DNA of 64,000 nt from Tragulus kanchil (taxonomy: Eukaryota > Chordata > Mammalia > Artiodactyla > Tragulidae), in NCBI GenBank assembly GCA_022376925.1, contig JAIOJX010000002.1, forward strand, positions 64,380,001 to 64,444,000, given 5' to 3'. Within the stretch, counting starts at the first letter, position 1; each line of letters starts with the position of its first letter. A program made the translations under genes and the position numbers. The notes under the pieces were generated by a model that was not told where the DNA came from, made no database searches, and saw only the letters and a program-made list of their open reading frames with translations. Shown here one piece after another: positions 13,601 through 28,600 of the stretch.

Positions 13601-16600
13601 CCCCAAGATTGGGAAAGGTCAGTCATCATTCCACTCCCAAAAAGGCCATGCCAAAGAATGTTCAAACCACCATACAGTTGCACTCGTTTCACATGCTAAC
13701 AAGGTAAAGCTCAAAATCCTTCAAGTTAAAACAAAAAGGATTACAAATCATAATGCCAAAAGAAATCCAGTAAATATGAAAAAATTCTAAATGAAAAGCA
13801 TTAAAACAGTTAGAATTTATGAGTTCACACAGATAGTCTTGTATAATATTTTTATACTTTTTTTTTTAGATCGCTTACTGAGGTATGATTGATGGACAGA
13901 AAGTTGAGCATATTTAATATATACAACCTGAGTTTTAAATAAGTATACATTCATGCAAATTTCAGACTTAAGTTAACAAAAATAGGGAAAACCATTAGAC
14001 CATTCAGGTGAGACCTATATCAACTCCCTTATGATTGTACAGTGGAGATGACAAATACATTCAGTGGTTTAGATATGTTAGACAGAGAGCCTGAAGAACT
14101 GTGGACAGAGGTTCGTAACATTGTACAGGAGCTGATGACCAAAACCATCCCCAAGAAAAAGAAATGCAAGAAGGTCAAGTGGTTGTCTGAGAAGGCTTTA
14201 TAAATAGCTGAGAAAAGAACAGAAGTGAAAGGCAAAGGAGAAAGGGAAAGATACACTGAACCTAATGCAGAGTTCCAGAGAATAGCAAGGAGAGATAAGA
14301 AAGCCTTCATAAGTAAACAGTGTGAAGAAATAGAGGAAAACGACAGAATGGCAAAGCCTAGAGATCTCTTCAAGAAAACCGGAAATAGCCAAGGAACATT
14401 TCATCCAAAGATGGGCATAGTAAAGATTAAAAATGGCAAGGACCTAACAGAAGCAGAAGAGATGAAGAAGAGGTGGCAGGAATACACAGAACTGTACAAA
14501 AAAGCACTTAATGACCTGGATAACCACAGTGGTGTGTTCACTCACCTAGAGCCAGACTTCTTGGAGTATGAAGTCAAATGGGCCTTAGGAAGCATTACTA
14601 CCAACAAGGCTAGTGGAGGTGATGGAAATTCAGGTGAGCTATTTAAAATCCTAAAAGATGATGCTGTTGAAGTGCTCCACTCAGTATGCCAGCAATTTGG
14701 AAAACTCAGCAGTTGCCCCAAGATTGGGAAAGGTCAGTCATCATTCCACTCCCAAAAAAAGGCCATGCCAAAGAATGTTCAAACCACCATACAGTTGCAC
14801 TCGTTTCACATGCTAACAAGGTAATGCTCAAAATCCTTCAAGTTAAGCTTCATCAGTATGTGAACCAAGAACTTTCAGATGTACAAGCTGAATTTAGAAA
14901 AGGCAGAGGAACCAGAGATCAAATTGCCAGCCTCTGTTGGATCATAGAAAAGGCAAGGGAATTCCAAAAAAAATCTACTTCTGCTTCATTAGCTACAGTA
15001 AAACCTTTGATTGTGTGGATTACAACAAATTTTTAAATCTCTTAAAGAAATGGGAATACCAGGCCACCTTACTTGTCTTCTCAGAAACCTGTGTGCAGGT
15101 CAGAAGCAAAGTAAGAACCAGACATGAAACAAAGGACTGGTTCAAAATTAGAAAAGGAATACATTAAGGCTGTATATTGTCACCTTGCTTATTTAACTTA
15201 TATGCAGAGTACATCATGTGAAATTCCAGACTGGATGAGTCACAAGCTGAAATCAAGATTGCAGGGAGAAATGTCAATAACCTCAGATATGCAGATGATA
15301 CCATTCTAATGGCAGAAAGCGAAGAGGAACTAAAGATAAAGAGCATCTTGATGAGGATGAAAGAGGAGCATGAAAAAACTGGCCTGTAATTCAGCATTCA
15401 AAAATCGAAGGACATGGCAATCTGGTTCCATTACTTCATGGTAAATAGATGGAGGAAAAGTGAAAACAGTGACAGACTTTTTTCTCTTGGGCTCCAAAAT
15501 CTCTGTACAGCGACTGCAATCACAAAGCTAAAAGATGCTTGTTCCTCGGGAGAAAAGCTATAACAAACCTAGACAGTGTATTAAAAAGCAGGGACATCAC
15601 TTTGCCAATGAAGGTCCATATAGGCAAAGCTTTGGTTTTTCCAGGAGTCATGTACAAATGTGAGAGCTGAACTGTAAAGAAGGCCGAGCACCAAAGAACT
15701 GATGCTTTCAAACTGTGGTGCTGGAGAAGAGTCCCTTTGACTGCAGAGAGAGAAAACCTGTCAGTCTTAAGGGAAATCAAGCCTGAATATTATTGGAAGG
15801 ACTGATGCTGAAGCTCCAGTACTTCGGCCACCATCTCTTCGGTGAAGAGATGACTCTCTGGAAAAGACCCTGATGTTGGGAAAAGTAGAAGGCAGAAGGA
15901 GAAGGGGATGACAGAGGACGAGTTGGTTGGATGGCATAACTGACTCAATGGACATGAGTTTGAGCAGGCTCCGGGAGATGGAAGGACAGGGAAGCCTGGC
16001 ATGCTGCAGTCCATGGGGTCGCAAAGAATCGGCCACAACTTAGTGACTGAACTGCACTGAATGTTAACTAAGGATGTTAACTACCTCAAAGTTTTGAACC
16101 AGTGCTTTGCTTTCTTTATTATTTGTTCTCAGTTTCTACCTGAAAGCTATAGGCTATAAATTTCCATTAAAGTCCAAAATGTTATTTAATTTATGTTGTA
16201 AGAAGGGATGAAGGAAAGACAGTTTTATGATTTTAAAGAAAAAATATGACTTTAAATATTTGAGTGAGGTAATATAATGTATTATTGCTTTTAGTAGGCC
16301 ACTCCCAATGTAGAGGAGACCAAATAGAAGGTAATTCAGTAATTTCAGCCGTGATAAGGAAAGTAAAGTAAGAAGCATTATTATTATTTTTTTTTTTTGG
16401 TGGGGAGTGGGTTGGGGAGGGAGGGGAGCAGGCGGGTCACTTCTGTTGGTCTTTCATTTATCTATTTTCATCCATCTTTGTTCTTTGGCCTGTGTGGGCC
16501 TCCCATCGCGGTAGCCTCTGTTGTCGCAGAGCACCAGCTCTGGGCGCATGTGCTCCAGAGCTCCGGCTGGGTAATTGGACACAAGGGCACAATTCAGCCA

Positions 16601-19600
16601 CTCTGTGGCACATGGGATCTTCCCAGGCCAGGGATCGAACCGGCGCCCCCTGCACTGCAAGGCAGTGTCCTTACCCACTGGACCACCAGGGAAGCCTGTA
16701 AGAAGCATTATTAAGTTGAATATGTGAATTATGAGAACATATTGTTCAGCCTTTAAGATGGTTATGTTTTTCCAAAGTGCTTCATTTTTATAGTCTGTCA
16801 TTTTACATTTTAAAGCTAAATTGGCATCTGCTTCTAGTTCTGGGATATCTAGACAAATATAAATGACCCTGCATGCTGTTTTCTGAATATTATGAAAAAC
16901 GAAGGGGCACAAAGGATATTTACGTCTTAAGGAAATCAAGCCTGAATATTATTGGAAGGACTGATGCTGAAGCTCCAGTACTTCGGCCACCATCTCTTCG
17001 GTGAAGAGATGACTCTCTGGAAAAGACCCTGATGTTGGGAAAAGTAGAAGGCAGAAGGAGAAGGGGATGACAGAGGACGAGTTGGTTGGATGGCATAACT
17101 GACTCAATGGACATGAGTTTGAGCAGGCTCCGGGAGATGGAAGGACAGGGAAGCCTGGCATGCTGCAGTCCATGGGGTCGCAAAGAATCGGCCACAACTT
17201 AGTGACTGAACTGCACTGAATGTTAACTAAGGATGTTAACTACCTCAAAGTTTTGAACCAGTGCTTTGCTTTCTTTATTATTTGTTCTCAGTTTCTACCT
17301 GAAAGCTATAGGCTATAAATTTCCATTAAAGTCCAAAATGTTATTTAATTTATGTTGTAAGAAGGGATGAAGGAAAGACAGTTTTATGATTTTAAAGAAA
17401 AAATATGACTTTAAATATTTGAGTGAGGTAATATAATGTATTATTGCTTTTAGTAGGCCACTCCCAATGTAGAGGAGACCAAATAGAAGGTAATTCAGTA
17501 ATTTCAGCCGTGATAAGGAAAGTAAAGTAAGAAGCATTATTATTATTTTTTTTTTTTGGTGGGGAGTGGGTTGGGGAGGGAGGGGAGCAGGCGGGTCACT
17601 TCTGTTGGTCTTTCATTTATCTATTTTCATCCATCTTTGTTCTTTGGCCTGTGTGGGCCTCCCATCGCGGTAGCCTCTGTTGTCGCAGAGCACCAGCTCT
17701 GGGCGCATGTGCTCCAGAGCTCCGGCTGGGTAATTGGACACAAGGGCACAATTCAGCCACTCTGTGGCACATGGGATCTTCCCAGGCCAGGGATCGAACC
17801 GGCGCCCCCTGCACTGCAAGGCAGTGTCCTTACCCACTGGACCACCAGGGAAGCCTGTAAGAAGCATTATTAAGTTGAATATGTGAATTATGAGAACATA
17901 TTGTTCAGCCTTTAAGATGGTTATGTTTTTCCAAAGTGCTTCATTTTTATAGTCTGTCATTTTACATTTTTAAAGCTAAATTGGCATCTGCTTCTAGTTC
18001 TGGGATATCTAGACAAATATAAATGACCCTGCATGCTGTTTTCTGAATATTATGAAAAACGAAGGGGCACAAAGGATATTTACGGAGCTCATTCACACTT
18101 ACAGTAGCTTCAGCCAGTTGATTTTTCTTTTTCAATTGAGATGTAAATTACATATAACCTATTAGTGTACAGCATTATGATTCCACATTTGTAAGTATTA
18201 TGAAATGGTCACCACAGTAAGTCTAGTTAACATAATCATGATAGTTAAAATTTTCTTTTTTATTTATTTATTTGGGGGGGTTGGGGTGGGGAGGGAGGGG
18301 AGCAGGCGGTCTACTTCTATTGGTCTTTCATTTCTTTATTTTCATCCATCTTTGTTCTTTGGCCCGTGTGGGCCTCCCATTGCGGTGGCGTCTGTCGTTG
18401 CAGAGCGTCTGCTCTGGACGCATGCGCTCCAGAGCTCCGGCTCGATAATTGCACACACCGGTCCAGCCGCTCCGTGTCACGTGGGATCATCCCAGACCAG
18501 GGATCGAACCGGCACCCCTTGCACTGCAAGGCGGTGTCCTTACCCACTGGACCACCAGGGAAGCCCCTAGTTAAAATTTTCTAGTAAAAATTTTTAAGAT
18601 CTGCTCTCCTAGTAACTTTCAAATATGTGATACAGTATTATTATCTATAGTCACCATGCTGTATGTTAGATCCTTATGCCCCCCTTCACTCAGTTTGCCC
18701 ACCCCAGTTCTCCCCCGACAGTTGCAACCACCAGTCTGTTCTCTGTATCTATGAACTTAATTTGTTTGTATTAAATTCCACATATACATGAACCATATAG
18801 TATTTGTCTTTCTCTGACTTCATTTCAGTTAGCTAATGAACTCAAGGTCCATCCAGTATTGTGTCAAATGACAAGATTTCAGTCTTTTTTTTTTAAGCTG
18901 AGTAGTAGTCCACTGTGTATGTATACCACGTTCTCTTTACCATTCATTGATGGACACTTCGGTTGTTTCCAAATCTTTGTTGTTTTCCAATCACTAAGTC
19001 ATGTCCAACTCTTTGCAACCCAGTGAATTGCAGCATGACAGGCTCCTCTTTCACTGTCTCCCAGAGCTTTCTCAGATTCATATCCATTGAGTCAGTGATG
19101 CCATCCAACCATCTCATCCTCTTCCACCTCGTTTTCCTTTTGTGTTTAATCTTTTCCATATCTTAGCTATTATAAATAATGCTGCAGTGATTATTGTGGT
19201 ATATATATCTTTTTGGGGGGAAGGAAATGGCAACTCACTCCAGTATTCTTGCCTGGAAAATTCCATGAACAGAAAAGCCTGGCGAGCTACATTCTTTCCT
19301 AATGGCTCAGTGGTGAGGAATCTGCCTGCAATACAGGACACCTGAGTTAGGAAGATCTCTCTGGAATGGCAACCAACTCCACCATTCTTGCCTGTTGCAT
19401 CCCCATGAACAGAGGATCCTGACAGGCTGCTATCCATGGGGTCACACAGATCGGACACGACTGAAGTGACCATGCTGCAGCAGCGTATCTTTTTTAAGTT
19501 AGTGTTTTCATCTTTCAGATAAATACCCAGGAGTGGAATTTCTGGATTATATGGTAGTTCTATTTTTAATTTTTTGGTGAACCTTCGTATATTGTTTTCC

Positions 19601-22600
19601 ATAGTAGCTACTTCAACTTATTGATACAATCCAGTCTCACCAAAGGTGCACAAGGGTTTACCTTTTCTCCATATTTTCGCCCATGCTTGATATCTTGTTT
19701 TCTTGATAATAGCCATTCTGACTCTTGTGGAGTGATAGCTTATTGTGGTTTAATTGTTTTTCAAAGTATGATCCCCATGCCAGCAGTAGCACTAGTATCT
19801 ACGAATTTGTTTTAAAAGTTCAGGAAATTTGCTGGTGATCTGGTGGTTGGAATTTTGTATTCTCACTGCCGAGGATCCAGGTTCATTCCCTGATACGTGA
19901 ACTAAAACTCCACAAGCTGTGGTGCACCAAGAAAAACTGAAAAGTTCATTCTCAGTCTCCATTGAAGTCTACTTATTGGAATCTAGTTTTGGAGCCCAGT
20001 GTTCTGTTTTAACAAATGTTCCAAGTGATTCTGACATAGGCTCAAATTTGGGAGCTAATGGTTTAGAGCTTTAAGAACCCATCCTATCTAGGCATGAAGC
20101 CAGTTTTCTCAGAAACACATGGCTAAAAAGATACCTCAGCAAAATCAAAGCTGTATTAGGAAGAAGGTGTGATGACTATACTGAGTGAGGGAACAAAATA
20201 GGCTGTCCATTGTATTGTGTGTGTGTGTATCTTTTTAAAATCTCTTCAAAACCACATTTTGGTACACATATTTTTAGTTCTAGAAATTCTGGCTGGAAGT
20301 AATGATAGGTTTTCAAAATAGCACCCCACTCCCACCAAATTATTTAGTTTGTTGGTGTGTGAGAGGCAGATCAGGGATGGGAACTGATGACCACAATTCA
20401 CTATATAAATAAGAGGACTCTGTATTGTAGTGCTGGTGTGGAGATGTTACAGTGTGCCTGTGAGGGATTGTGGGAGAGAGATCTTAGGGTAAGTGTGGTG
20501 TGGAGCTTGTTAGGGAGATAAGGGGAGTGGCAGGGTGGATATTTATGGAGGTGGGGTGCTGTGTCCTATACATGCACATGCTGGAATGGGGAGGAAGGAG
20601 GTGTGGGGGTGGTGCAGTGTTGTGTATACTAGAAAAGGAGTTGTGTGTGTGTGAAAGGTCGCATTGTGTGCACAGCTTTGTGTGTGCACACAGATAATGG
20701 GAAAGGAGCAGGTTTAACTTAAAATGGAAGCTATATTAAATGTTTCATTATAATGCATTCAATGTATTATTTACCTCTAGTTAAAATTGAGATAATCTAT
20801 ATAATTTTGTTTATAATCATAAAATATTTAATCTGAAAATTCAGTTACATTCAGGCTACCTCTGGTTAGTGAATACCTTGATAAGTAGCATTCTGACTCT
20901 TGTGGAGTGATAGCTTATTGTGGTTTAATTGTTTTTCAAAGTATGATCCCCATGCCAGCAGTAGCACTAGTATCTACGAATTTGTTTTAAAAGTTCAGGA
21001 AATTTGCTGGTGATCTGGTGGTTGGAATTTTGTATTCTCACTGCCGAGGATCCAGGTTCATTCCCTGATACGTGAACTAAAACTCCACAAGCTGTGGTGC
21101 ACCAAGAAAAACTGAAAAGTTCATTCTCAGTCTCCATTGAAGTCTACTTATTGGAATCTAGTTTTGGAGCCCAGTGTTCTGTTTTAACAAATGTTCCAAG
21201 TGATTCTGACATAGGCTCAAATTTGGGAGCTAATGGTTTAGAGCTTTAAGAACCCATCCTATCTAGGCATGAAGCCAGTTTTCTCAGAAACACATGGCTA
21301 AAAAGATACCTCAGCAAAATCAAAGCTGTATTAGGAAGAAGGTGTGATGACTATACTGAGTGAGGGAACAAAATAGGCTGTCCATTGTATTGTGTGTGTG
21401 TGTATCTTTTTAAAATCTCTTCAAAACCACATTTTGGTACACATATTTTTAGTTCTAGAAATTCTGGCTGGAAGTAATGATAGGTTTTCAAAATAGCACC
21501 CCACTCCCACCAAATTATTTAGTTTGTTGGTGTGTGAGAGGCAGATCAGGGATGGGAACTGATGACCACAATTCACTATATAAATAAGAGGACTCTGTAT
21601 TGTAGTGCTGGTGTGGAGATGTTACAGTGTGCCTGTGAGGGATTGTGGGAGAGAGATCTTAGGGTAAGTGTGGTGTGGAGCTTGTTAGGGAGATAAGGGG
21701 AGTGGCAGGGTGGATATTTATGGAGGTGGGGTGCTGTGTCCTATACATGCACATGCTGGAATGGGGAGGAAGGAGGTGTGGGGGTGGTGCAGTGTTGTGT
21801 ATACTAGAAAAGGAGTTGTGTGTGTGTGAAAGGTCGCATTGTGTGCACAGCTTTGTGTGTGCACACAGATAATGGGAAAGGAGCAGGTTTAACTTAAAAT
21901 GGAAGCTATATTAAATGTTTCATTATAATGCATTCAATGTATTATTTACCTCTAGTTAAAATTGAGATAATCTATATAATTTTGTTTATAATCATAAAAA
22001 TATTTAATCTGAAAAATTCAGTTACATTCAGGCTACCTCTGGTTAGTGAATACCTAGGCATAATAAATACAAATACTTTTTCAGTAAACCAGGTGTTAGA
22101 AAATGCAGTTTAAAAATGGACTGTGTAATAACACAAAGGAATTTTCAGGTCACACTGAATATTTGTATAATATTTATTTGTAATAGATTGGCTTCATTTT
22201 TACAGTCATTCTAAAAGTTTGAGGCGTGAAGGGTCTTCAAAGGATGATTTACTGCTTTAAAAATACATATAATGATGAAATGTTATAGGACTCTTAGATA
22301 TAAATAAAAAATAGAATTTTATGATTGTAGGAACACACAATAAAATGTTAATTAAAATCATTTGTGTACTTAGGGAGGGACTCTGGAAATAGTACTGATT
22401 ACTTTTTTATGACTGAGTTATTTTTAGTGTAATTCTCAGTGTACTGCTATTTGGAAATACATGCTCTGTTTCTTTAAACCTTGAAGTCCTTTCTTTGCAC
22501 ATTTGGGTACAGTGCAACCAAACTTAACCATGGGAAACCCTCTCTTCCCTCCCCAGCTTTACAGTCTCCACTCAGGACTTTCTTTGCAACCGATACTACT

Positions 22601-25600
22601 TAGTGATTAGCTCTCTGTCTTGTCAATCAAATCTTTGTCTCCAGCAAACTGTTTTGTCACTGTAGTAGGGCTCTTGTGCTGGAAATGTATCTTTGACAGA
22701 AGAGGAATGCTTTCTAAAACAGTTCTTAGGAGATGATGTAGCTTAATTTGTCCTGGAAAGGAAATGTCTCGTCTCTGGTATGGGAAAAAGGGGAGAAGGC
22801 ATCAGCCAATTAATCAGAAATATACGCTGGTAAATCTTAGTCGATGGTTTCAATTTCTATATTTACTAGTCTTCTTATGGTGACATTCTACAGAATTATA
22901 TGATTTTAAAATTTAAGCATAGAGAATATTTATAGAGTACAAAATTGTATGGTTCTGAAAAAATTACCTTCAAGTTATTTCTGCTGCTCCTAAATATCTG
23001 CAAAAAAGAAATGAATAAGGGACTATAGTTTTGATTTGTGAAAGTGCTTTGGTTTTCCTGTTTTGCATCAGCAGAAAGTTAAGAAATTTTTATACTGCCT
23101 TAATTTCTAAGTTAAACTTTGTAGGAAAATATTCAGAATTTTTTGGTTTGCTTAAAAATAAATTGAGTAAGGTTTGGTTTTGCTTAAAAATAAATTGAGT
23201 AGAATATTTTTAATGAATTTATTTTAGTTTTTATTGATTGGATTACAAACCAAATGCATTTGTAATTTTGTGTATGAAGACTATTCTTTTTGCAATGTGA
23301 GAGAAGACCTTATTAAGCTGTCCAAAAAGTTTCAAGCATTACTGCCTTATACAAAACTTTAAATGATACTCTAATAGTCAACCTTACTATTTTAAGAACC
23401 TTAGATATTTTTCGATATAAGTATATATGCATTATTTGTTAGAAAATATATTGCCAGTTGTTCTTTCTTTGATAATTTAGGATTATATCTTCCCTTATGA
23501 ATGTTCATCTTACTTGTACTATAATTTTGGTGATTTAAATGAGTCTAGATATACTTAGACCCTAGTGTGACTTTGGAAGTTGTCCCTAAAGCAGCTTGCC
23601 ACTCTCAATTGTGTGAAAATATCGAAATGCTTTCCATTAGTGATGTTTTAATTTGTCAGAGAGTACTTTGTTAAGTCTTTTTATTTTTAAATTGATGATT
23701 TCAAGTTTTTGTTTATGAAACATTGGCTCCAAGGGTTTAGGCATCTGAAATGATTGGATTTGTTAAAATTCTGATCAGATTATCAGATTAGTCAATTGAC
23801 ACAGCATTTTTTTTCAAACCAAAAACAGTGATGCTATTCATGTATTTTTTATTTGCAGTTTGAATTAACGTTTGTCATTAGTTTGCTAATACTATAATAT
23901 AGTTCATTACAAATACAGGCAAAATGTGGATATTTTGAATTTTATAGGTCATTATAATGTACATCACACGCCTATTACTCCTACTACAGTCACCAATTCT
24001 TTTTCATCCTTATAGGAAGCTGTTTTGTGATTTTGTCAGATATGAGAGCATGCTTCTTAGTGGTCCTCAGCATTGCACATAAGTTTATTTATATTTAACA
24101 CTTCATTTAACCTTTCCAATAACTTGCAAAGTCAGTAGTATTACTTCCCATTTTAAAGGTGAGAAAATTCATATGGAATGGTTACTGAACTAAGCTGTCC
24201 TAGAGCACAGAGACAGTTCGACCCTAGCATATTTCTTACCTCACCAGGATGTCTTTGAGTTTTATAAAATAGTACAATATGGTATGATGTGTTTTGGTGT
24301 GTAGACACTCTCAGGTCCCAGTTTTCTACCTGTTTTACTTGCTTTGAAATAGAGGTGCTAGACACTATAGGGTAGGAGAAAGTCTAAGAAAATTTGCCAT
24401 TTACAACAACATGAATTAACCTGCAGGGTATTATACTTTAGAGAAAGAGAAAAATGAATACTGTATGTTATCACTTACATGTGGAATCTAACAATATGAA
24501 ACAAAAGTAGTGAATATAACAAAATGATCAAAAAACGATATAAGGATATATGCATTATTTGTTAGAAAATATATTGCCAGTTGTTCTTTCTTTGATAATT
24601 TAGGATTATATCTTCCCTTATGAATGTTCATCTTACTTGTACTATAATTTTGGTGATTTAAATGAGTCTAGATATACTTAGACCCTAGTGTGACTTTGGA
24701 AGTTGTCCCTAAAGCAGCTTGCCACTCTCAATTGTGTGAAAATATCGAAATGCTTTCCATTAGTGATGTTTTAATTTGTCAGAGAGTACTTTGTTAAGTC
24801 TTTTTATTTTTAAATTGATGATTTCAAGTTTTTGTTTATGAAACATTGGCTCCAAGGGTTTAGGCATCTGAAATGATTGGATTTGTTAAAATTCTGATCA
24901 GATTATCAGATTAGTCAATTGACACAGCATTTTTTTTCAAACCAAAAACAGTGATGCTATTCATGTATTTTTTATTTGCAGTTTGAATTAACGTTTGTCA
25001 TTAGTTTGCTAATACTATAATATAGTTCATTACAAATACAGGCAAAATGTGGATATTTTGAATTTTATAGGTCATTATAATGTACATCACACGCCTATTA
25101 CTCCTACTACAGTCACCAATTCTTTTTCATCCTTATAGGAAGCTGTTTTGTGATTTTGTCAGATATGAGAGCATGCTTCTTAGTGGTCCTCAGCATTGCA
25201 CATAAGTTTATTTATATTTAACACTTCATTTAACCTTTCCAATAACTTGCAAAGTCAGTAGTATTACTTCCCATTTTAAAGGTGAGAAAATTCATATGGA
25301 ATGGTTACTGAACTAAGCTGTCCTAGAGCACAGAGACAGTTCGACCCTAGCATATTTCTTACCTCACCAGGATGTCTTTGAGTTTTATAAAATAGTACAA
25401 TATGGTATGATGTGTTTTGGTGTGTAGACACTCTCAGGTCCCAGTTTTCTACCTGTTTTACTTGCTTTGAAATAGAGGTGCTAGACACTATAGGGTAGGA
25501 GAAAGTCTAAGAAAATTTGCCATTTACAACAACATGAATTAACCTGCAGGGTATTATACTTTAGAGAAAGAGAAAAATGAATACTGTATGTTATCACTTA

Positions 25601-28600
25601 CATGTGGAATCTAACATATGAAACAAAGTAGTGAATATAACAAAAATAAGAAACTTACAGATTCAGAGAACAGTGAATATAGCTGATATTTTATAATAAT
25701 TATAAATGGATTATAATCCATAAAAATTTTTGAATCACTGTTGCATACCTGAACATAATATAATACTGTAAAGTCAACCATACCTCAAAAAAATATAAGG
25801 AAAAAATAAAGTTAGGCATGCTTCATCAGCATGGTTCTCACTCAAACTAACTGGGTAAAGGTTTAACTTTATTCCATATATTTTAGAACATATTCTGTTA
25901 GTCCTGTTAGTTCCAAAGATGGCTTTCGCCAGTGTCTGTGTCCCCAAAGAACTCCTTTTGCCTCCTGCCTCTCCAGAAGACTCTCCAAGATCTGCAGGCA
26001 GGTCCAACACTGGCTTCTTTCAACATCTTCTGTCCCGAGACCCAGAGTGTGTGTGCTCTTTTAAGAGTTAAGTTTTTTTTCTCCTTCAGCTATCTGGATC
26101 CCCTGAAGGCCCCACTGGCCTTCAAAGTCAAGCATTCTTGGGGCTTGTTTTCCCAGCAAAGTACCCCTTGGTTTGGGAGCCTGATGTGGAACTCAGATTC
26201 CTTTGGAGAGAACTTCTGCAATTATACTTTCTCTTCTGTTTCTGGTTTACCTACCAGAGGTATGGTCTTGACTGTACCGTGACTCCATCCCTCCTCCCCA
26301 TCTCCATTTTGTCTTTAATTGTTAAAAGGTCTTTTCTAGCAGCTTCCAGTTTTTTCACTGATAGTTGTTCTGTAAATAATTGTAAGTTTGATGTGCTCAG
26401 GGTCCTTCTACTCAGCCATCTTGCTATCTTTTATTTCTAAGGGCTGTTGTAGAGTTTATTCTGATGGATAGCCTAAACTTTAATCTCTAATAATCTACTT
26501 AAAGCTCTTTATATATTTAATATATCCATATACCCTACTCTACCTTTTTTGTGTCATTCAATAAATTGTAATTCATATGAAGATTATAAGCTGTTTTTAT
26601 AAGGGTGTAAACTTAATCAGATTAAAGTCACAAAATATTGCATATGTATTTTTTAATATTTAAAATATCAAACATTTTTCTGTCAGTTCACTCAATTTTG
26701 TCATCTTTTACTTTTTTATTGTCGTTTCTAGGCCCTCATATATGACAAGATGAATTTCTTCGTTTGATTTTAGGCTTTTATCTTCGAAAACACAGGAAAT
26801 GATGAATTATTTACATTTGTGTAGGAATTAGCTCACAGCTAAAATTTTAAGAAAAACCGGCTTAAATGTAAATCTCTTTCCAATGAAGCTCTTTTCAGCT
26901 GAAGAGAATGTTTATAATACTGACAAAAATACTTGTACTAATACTATACACTTAGACCATGAGTTTTTTAAATTTAATCCTCAACCTGTGAAATATTGCT
27001 CCTTTCACCATCATTTTACAGAACAGAGACATGTGACAGTAATACAGAAGCAAGTAAAAGCCAGAGCTGCGGTGTGAAACCAGGCATTCTGCTCTTGCTC
27101 TCGGCTGTGCCCTTAAGTTCTTTGCTGTACTTGCTTTCAAAATCTTCAGAATATAACTAGGAGAAGGGGATTAACATTTATTTTGTGCATTTAATGTATT
27201 GGTTTCTACTTTATATATATCTTACACATACTGTCATTTATTCCTCATAAAGTGCCTAAGGTGTGATTATCATTTCCATGTGAAGGGCCAGAAATTGAGA
27301 GATTAAGTATGATCACTCAAGTTCACAGAGCTAATACAAGTTGGGCTTCCTTATCGGCCAGTTTTGCATTCGATGGTTCTGCATTTGCAGATTCAACCAA
27401 CCACAGATGCCAATATTTAGGAAAAGTTTACATAAAGTTCCAAAAAGCAAAACTTGAATTTGCCACTTGCTGACAGCTATTTACATCACAAGTTATCAGC
27501 CAGTGTCTGTAGTTTACTTTGGGGTTCATTCTTTGTGTCGCACATACTGTGAATTGACATGTATCTGCCAGTATAGGATGATGCACTGTAGTTTCATTGT
27601 CTTCCAAATGCCCTGTGCTCTTGTTTATTTAGTCCTCTTTTCCTTCGCCTTAACACCTGGGAACTGCTTTTGGTTTTACTCTTTCTGTAGTTTACCCTTT
27701 TCCAGAGTATCAACTAGTTGGAATCATACTATATGTAGCTTTTTCATGTTGGCTTCTTTCATTTAGCAAGATACATTTAAGGGTTCTACCCTTGCCTTTC
27801 ATGGTTTGATAGATCGTTTCTTTTTAGTGCTGACTTTTAATATTCCATTGTCTCAGTGTACCATAGTTCACTTAAAGATTTATTTATTTATTTATTTTTG
27901 GGCAGGGGTCGGGTTGGGGAGGGAGGGGAGCGGCGGGCCACTTCTATTGGTTTTTCATTCTCTTTTTTCATCCGTCTTTGTTCTTTGGCTCCTGTGGGCC
28001 TCCCATCACAGTGGCCTCTGTCGTTGCAGAGCGCCGGCTCTGGGCGCATGCGCTCCAGAGCTCCGGCTCCATAATTGGACACATCTGTCCAGCCGCTCCG
28101 CGGCATGTGGGATCTTCCCAGGCCAGGGATCGAACCGGCGCCCCTTGCACTGCAAGGCGGTGTCCTTACCCACTGGACCACCAGGGGAAGCCCCATAGTT
28201 CACTTATTGAAGGACATTTTGGTTACTTCCAAGTTTTGACTCTTACACTAAACAAAAGATTGTTGTAAACATTCCTATTCATATTTTACATGGACATAAA
28301 TTTTCAGCTCAAATTTAGGTTAATATATCTTACACATACTGTCATTTATTCCTCATAAAGTGCCTAAGGTGTGATTATCATTTCCATGTGAAGGGCCAGA
28401 AATTGAGAGATTAAGTATGATCACTCAAGTTCACAGAGCTAATACAAGTTGGGCTTCCTTATCGGCCAGTTTTGCATTCGATGGTTCTGCATTTGCAGAT
28501 TCAACCAACCACAGATGCCAATATTTAGGAAAAGTTTACATAAAGTTCCAAAAAGCAAAACTTGAATTTGCCACTTGCTGACAGCTATTTACATCACAAG

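Larger units (their letters stand above)
15764..18084. repeat. Tandem duplication 4 (offset 1159-1160)
   Basis: Copy 1 is 15764-16924 and copy 2 is 16924-18084, sharing a single base at the junction. The unit holds the BovB 3' tail, intronic sequence and a whole SINE. Differences: aaggg versus aagg at the start and one T-run base near 16810/17969. Confidence 0.95.
18110..19714 (-). mobile_element. L1 fragment, antisense, split by younger insertions
   Basis: Antisense L1M/L1PA-like 3' region: 'tatagtcaccatgctgtatg', 'ccaccagtctgttctctgta', 'ttgatggacacttcggttgt' (18949 onward), 'ataaatacccaggagtggaa' and 'caaaggtgcacaagggttta'. It is interrupted by a SINE (18256-18567), a BovB tail (about 18975-19135) and a Bov-A SINE (about 19216-19488), giving a clear order of insertion. 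Confidence 0.88.

Noticed and set aside
13110..14824. 226-aa and 199-aa ORFs as a reverse-transcriptase gene pair
   Set aside because: Both are the same piece of a defective BovB LINE, copied by duplication 3, with frameshifts downstream.
20500..21872. Twin 65-aa cysteine-rich ORFs
   Set aside because: Composition comes from a TG-rich stretch. The pair is a by-product of duplication 5.
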